A stretch of DNA of 64,000 nt, taken from NCBI GenBank assembly GCA_026710545.1, contig JAPOQU010000013.1, positions 1-64,000 on the forward strand, read 5' to 3'. Under the pieces are notes generated by a model, which saw nothing but the letters and a program-made list of their open reading frames with translations, ran no database searches and was not told the origin of the DNA. The stretch's first letter is position 1. Each line of letters starts with the position of its first letter. Made by a program: the position numbers and the translations under genes. Origin of the DNA: Gammaproteobacteria bacterium. Its GTDB lineage: Bacteria; Pseudomonadota; Gammaproteobacteria; Eutrophobiales; Eutrophobiaceae. Below are positions 61,848-64,000 of the stretch, piece by piece.

Positions 61848-62664
61848 TTTTCTTGTTGATGATGAACTGTTGCAAACGTGCAAACACGTCGCGACTATTT
61901 CGAGATTAAAATATCATGGGCCGGACCGATCATTCGTTCCACCCGCGACCAGCAAAACTGCTACTGTTACTTTTATTGAAGTCAATGATAAATCCTATGC
62001 AGTAACGGCCCGCCATGTAATTGAAAGTTTTAGAAATTCCGCTCTGCAGGAAGGGTATGAGGATGAAGGTTACTTGTGTGTCCAGTCCCCGGGTGTAGAC
62101 ATTAATGGTCCTTTTCTGACACCCCCTCCAACAGGGTTGATAACAGCAACTCCCGATATGGCAATTTGTCCGATTGACAAAAAACTTCCTAGTCGCATCA
62201 ACAAAGAGGCTTTCCAGGTTCTCGCTCAGAACGATGCGAATTGGCCTATCTCTCTGGCGGTGGCCATTGGGTTTCCGACCGATGAAAAACATGATCTACA
62301 AAACAGCCACGGTAACCTCAATTTAGCACTATCATGCGTTCATGCTGTAGCTGAAGGAATGGACTCCGACGGATTAAGCGATCAAGTACAGTTCTTCAGC
62401 GAGTTATCTGAGATGCCCACAGTTGGAAGCCTCAGCGGAATGAGTGGTGGCCCCGTCTTTTGGAGCGATGGTGCTAGACATGGGCTTCTTGGCTTTGTTA
62501 AAGAAGGCCTGGATATCTCCGTGAGTGAATGTGGAGATAAACCAAAGGTCCAGTTCATCTGTCAGCGGGTTGACTACGCTATCATGGAAAGGTGGACGAA
62601 TTATATCGACAGGAACTGGCAGTCAGAACGGGACAAAATAAATGCGATGTTCTGTGAATTGTGA
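61843..62664 (+). CDS. Trypsin-like serine protease-like protein
   Basis: The 273-residue protein has a full trypsin-like triad: H58 in YAVTARHVIES, D105 in ATPDMAICP and S201 in SLSGMSGGPVFW. There is no signal peptide or membrane helix, so it is likely cytoplasmic. It has no PDZ domain, unlike DegP. Cytoplasmic trypsin-like proteases of this type occur in some defence and signalling modules, but no partner is evident; the next genes are a toxin-antitoxin pair. The ATG at 61843 lies 136 bases after the AAA gene. Base composition is visibly more AT-rich than the AAA genes. Confidence 0.82.
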   Translation: MNFLVDDELLQTCKHVATISRLKYHGPDRSFVPPATSKTATVTFIEVNDKSYAVTARHVIESFRNSALQEGYEDEGYLCVQSPGVDINGPFLTPPPTGLITATPDMAICPIDKKLPSRINKEAFQVLAQNDANWPISLAVAIGFPTDEKHDLQNSHGNLNLALSCVHAVAEGMDSDGLSDQVQFFSELSEMPTVGSLSGMSGGPVFWSDGARHGLLGFVKEGLDISVSECGDKPKVQFICQRVDYAIMERWTNYIDRNWQSERDKINAMFCEL

Positions 62665-62738
62665 ATTGTCGATATGAGTGCATTAATGGTATAGTGCGGG
62701 GTCAGCTATACCGTTGCTTATGAGTTGGATTAAATAAC

Positions 62739-62978
62739 ATGTCACACCAGACTACAGGCTCGACTGACCTAACCCGCCGCGCATTGAAGGGTGCCGCGTC
62801 TCGGGAGAGTCGCTCCTTTGATTCTACTGTTAAAAAAAATCCGGAGCCAAGGAATATTCCGTCTGGTGGTAGCCCCAGGAAGGTCATCGCCAAAGCGCGA
62901 ACAAAGTCCGGCCTGAATGACGACGCCGCCATGTCCCTGGCAGTGGAGGAAGTGAGGCGATTGCGCGAAGGTCGATAA
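62739..62978 (+). CDS. Putative antitoxin of a PIN toxin pair
   Basis: The 79-residue basic, polar protein ends NDDAAMSLAVEEVRRLREGR, a helical segment typical of small antitoxins. The N-terminal part is disordered (TGSTDLTRRALKGAASRES, KKNPEPRNIPSGGSPRK). It lies 77 bases upstream of a PIN toxin gene on the same strand, which is the usual order. No ribbon-helix-helix or other DNA-binding motif was recognised, so the call rests on position and size. Confidence 0.55.
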   Translation: MSHQTTGSTDLTRRALKGAASRESRSFDSTVKKNPEPRNIPSGGSPRKVIAKARTKSGLNDDAAMSLAVEEVRRLREGR

Positions 62979-63055
62979 TCTGTTCAACGCACGTGACCAC
63001 GCGTCAATGCAGTTGAGACGAGGAAAATCGATGGGACGATGGAGACAGGAGGTCA

Positions 63056-63481
63056 ATGGCAAGGAAGATTGTCATAGTAGACACGAACGTTATTGTTTCA
63101 GGCCTGATTGGTTCGGACCCGAACAGTCCGCCTGCACGGATACTTGACGCGATGCTTGAGGGCGACTTTCCGTACGTTATGTCTACTGCCTTGTTCAACG
63201 AATATTCCTCAGTATTACGCCGACCGGCTGTTGTCAGGCAACACGGACTGACAGAGCCTGAAGTAGTCCTGTTGCTGACCAACCTGACTGAGAACGCAAT
63301 CTGGCATGATCCTGTTATCAGTAATATGGCGCCAGACTTCGGTGATAATCATATCTGGGCGTTGCTCGAGAGTCAGCCCCACGCTCTGCTCATAACAGGT
63401 GATAAACTGCTCATTGGCAATCCACCGACCGGTGCGATAGTGATTTCGCCTCGAAACGTCATCGAAATGATTTTGGCCTGA
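63056..63481 (+). CDS. PIN-domain toxin (putative TA system, COG1569 type)
   Basis: The 141-residue PIN ribonuclease-like protein has the N-terminal acid in IVIVDTNVIVSGL (D9), a middle glutamate in STALFNEYSSVLRRP and C-terminal acids in DFGDNHIWALL and LLITGDKLL. AGGAGG lies before the ATG at 63056. PIN toxins of this family cleave RNA. The small gene upstream is the likely antitoxin. Confidence 0.9.
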   Translation: MARKIVIVDTNVIVSGLIGSDPNSPPARILDAMLEGDFPYVMSTALFNEYSSVLRRPAVVRQHGLTEPEVVLLLTNLTENAIWHDPVISNMAPDFGDNHIWALLESQPHALLITGDKLLIGNPPTGAIVISPRNVIEMILA

Positions 63482-63485
63482 CCAT

Positions 63486-63522
63486 TCTCAGTAGATGGCG
63501 GTCATGCCAAGGGCGAAAAATA
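63486..63522. repeat. 37-base direct repeat, right copy
   Basis: TCTCAGTAGATGGCGGTCAT followed by GCCAAGGGCGAAAAATA matches 61723-61759 at 33 of 37 positions. It begins four bases after the PIN toxin stop. Confidence 0.75.
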
Positions 63523-63575
63523 AACAGGTATTCACGCCCGTAACCCGGTCAACCGGCATTGGCGCAGGAAAAGAA

Positions 63576-63936
63576 TCAGATATTCTCCCTGAACACATCC
63601 AGCCAGGGGCAGGTTTCCTCAACGATCAACTCCAACAGCACCGTCGCCCTGGTCATGGCGCAATACAGAATTTTGCGGGTCCTTTCATTGACTTCCAGTG
63701 ATTCATCCAGGTCGGTCAGGATGATGACCGGCGCCTGCTGGCCTTTATAGCGGAAGATCGTGTCGAAGATGAGTTCTCCTTGTATTTTTTTCGTCGACCC
63801 GGCTCCAGTGGACGCTGTGGAATACAGAATAGTCTGCCGGCAGTTCGGCTTGTAATTTTTTTAACGTGTCTAATTCTGCGGAATTGATATCCGGCATATC
63901 GGGGCCGGGTAGGCCTGAGGGGTAGGTTTTGGCCAT
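63576..63936 (-). pseudogene. Decayed NERD/UvrD-type helicase: fused ends of a deleted gene
   Basis: The minus-strand start encodes MAKTYPSGLPGPDMPDINSA, then ELDTLKKLQAELPADYSVFH, the N-terminal part of nuclease-related (NERD-like) helicases. It runs in place of about 500 or more missing residues into the helicase C-terminus, IFRYKGQQAPVIILTDLDE then LYCAMTRATVLLELIVEE. The two parts are in different frames around an A7 run near 63788, so an internal deletion and a frameshift have destroyed the gene. The stop of the C-terminal frame is at 63576. The last 64 bases of the window show nothing further. Confidence 0.75.
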
Positions 63937-64000
63937 TCTGTTACAGGTATCCTGGTTGATGGGTCTGACTTACTGCTTGAACAAAAAACGCACCACTTCA

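Overview
The window reads as chromosome of a free-living gammaproteobacterium, possibly an environmental or marine lineage. The housekeeping blocks follow gammaproteobacterial gene orders: yfgM-bamB-der; bamC-dapA next to gcvR-bcp-perM; and a tRNA-Gln-prs-rplY-pth-ychF block. TonB receptors, secreted hydrolases and aromatic catabolism fit an environmental heterotroph. No rRNA gene, CRISPR array or intact transposase gene was seen.

Layout. 1-3003: an EgtB/SenA-type non-heme iron enzyme beside selA. 3036-14848: a protocatechuate 4,5-cleavage (meta) catabolic cluster. It holds pobA, ligAB, ligJ, ligK, galD and ligI, a Rieske oxygenase, a 6PGDH-type dehydrogenase that may stand in for the missing ligC, a second LigA/LigB pair coupled to an isochorismatase-fold hydrolase, and a LysR regulator with two DNA-binding domains. 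15121-23812: a secreted amidohydrolase, a MalT-like LuxR regulator, an MFS transporter and a TonB-dependent receptor, with a MITE-like repeat family on both sides of the first three genes. 24012-27359: yfgM-bamB-der. 27371-35978: a defence island with a three-gene TerB/ATPase/helicase operon that I assign to the Shango type. Its first protein carries an internal tandem duplication. The island also has a complete AbiE toxin-antitoxin pair and a decayed fragment of a second abiEi. 36078-52542: core genes (bamC, dapA, gcvR, bcp, perM, queG, trpGDC, rpe, ychF, pth, rplY, prs, tRNA-Gln and a YbiI-type zinc finger), interrupted by an orphan DNA methyltransferase, a secreted cyclase, a class II aldolase and a TauE exporter. 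52694-54705: a sodium:solute symporter with a four-helix partner. 54737-60234: a minus-strand chain of an AAA/DUF4143 ATPase, a DUF2779 nuclease-like protein, an Asp/Asn hydroxylase-like protein, an exported D-2-hydroxyacid dehydrogenase and a beta-propeller protein. 60477-64000: a second AAA/DUF4143 ATPase, a trypsin-like protease, a PIN toxin-antitoxin pair and a decayed UvrD-type helicase.

How the genes work together. 4-Hydroxybenzoate would be hydroxylated by PobA to protocatechuate, opened by LigAB, oxidised to the pyrone (dehydrogenase uncertain), hydrolysed by LigI, isomerised by GalD, hydrated by LigJ and split by LigK to pyruvate and oxaloacetate. The TerB/ATPase/helicase operon and AbiE would act against phage. 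Several dispersed palindromic repeat families (TGACCCC hairpins, GGGGAC palindromes and the CTAG-ended MITE) lie between these blocks and probably shaped the accessory regions.

All functional calls rest on reading motifs and gene order by eye; no database search was possible.
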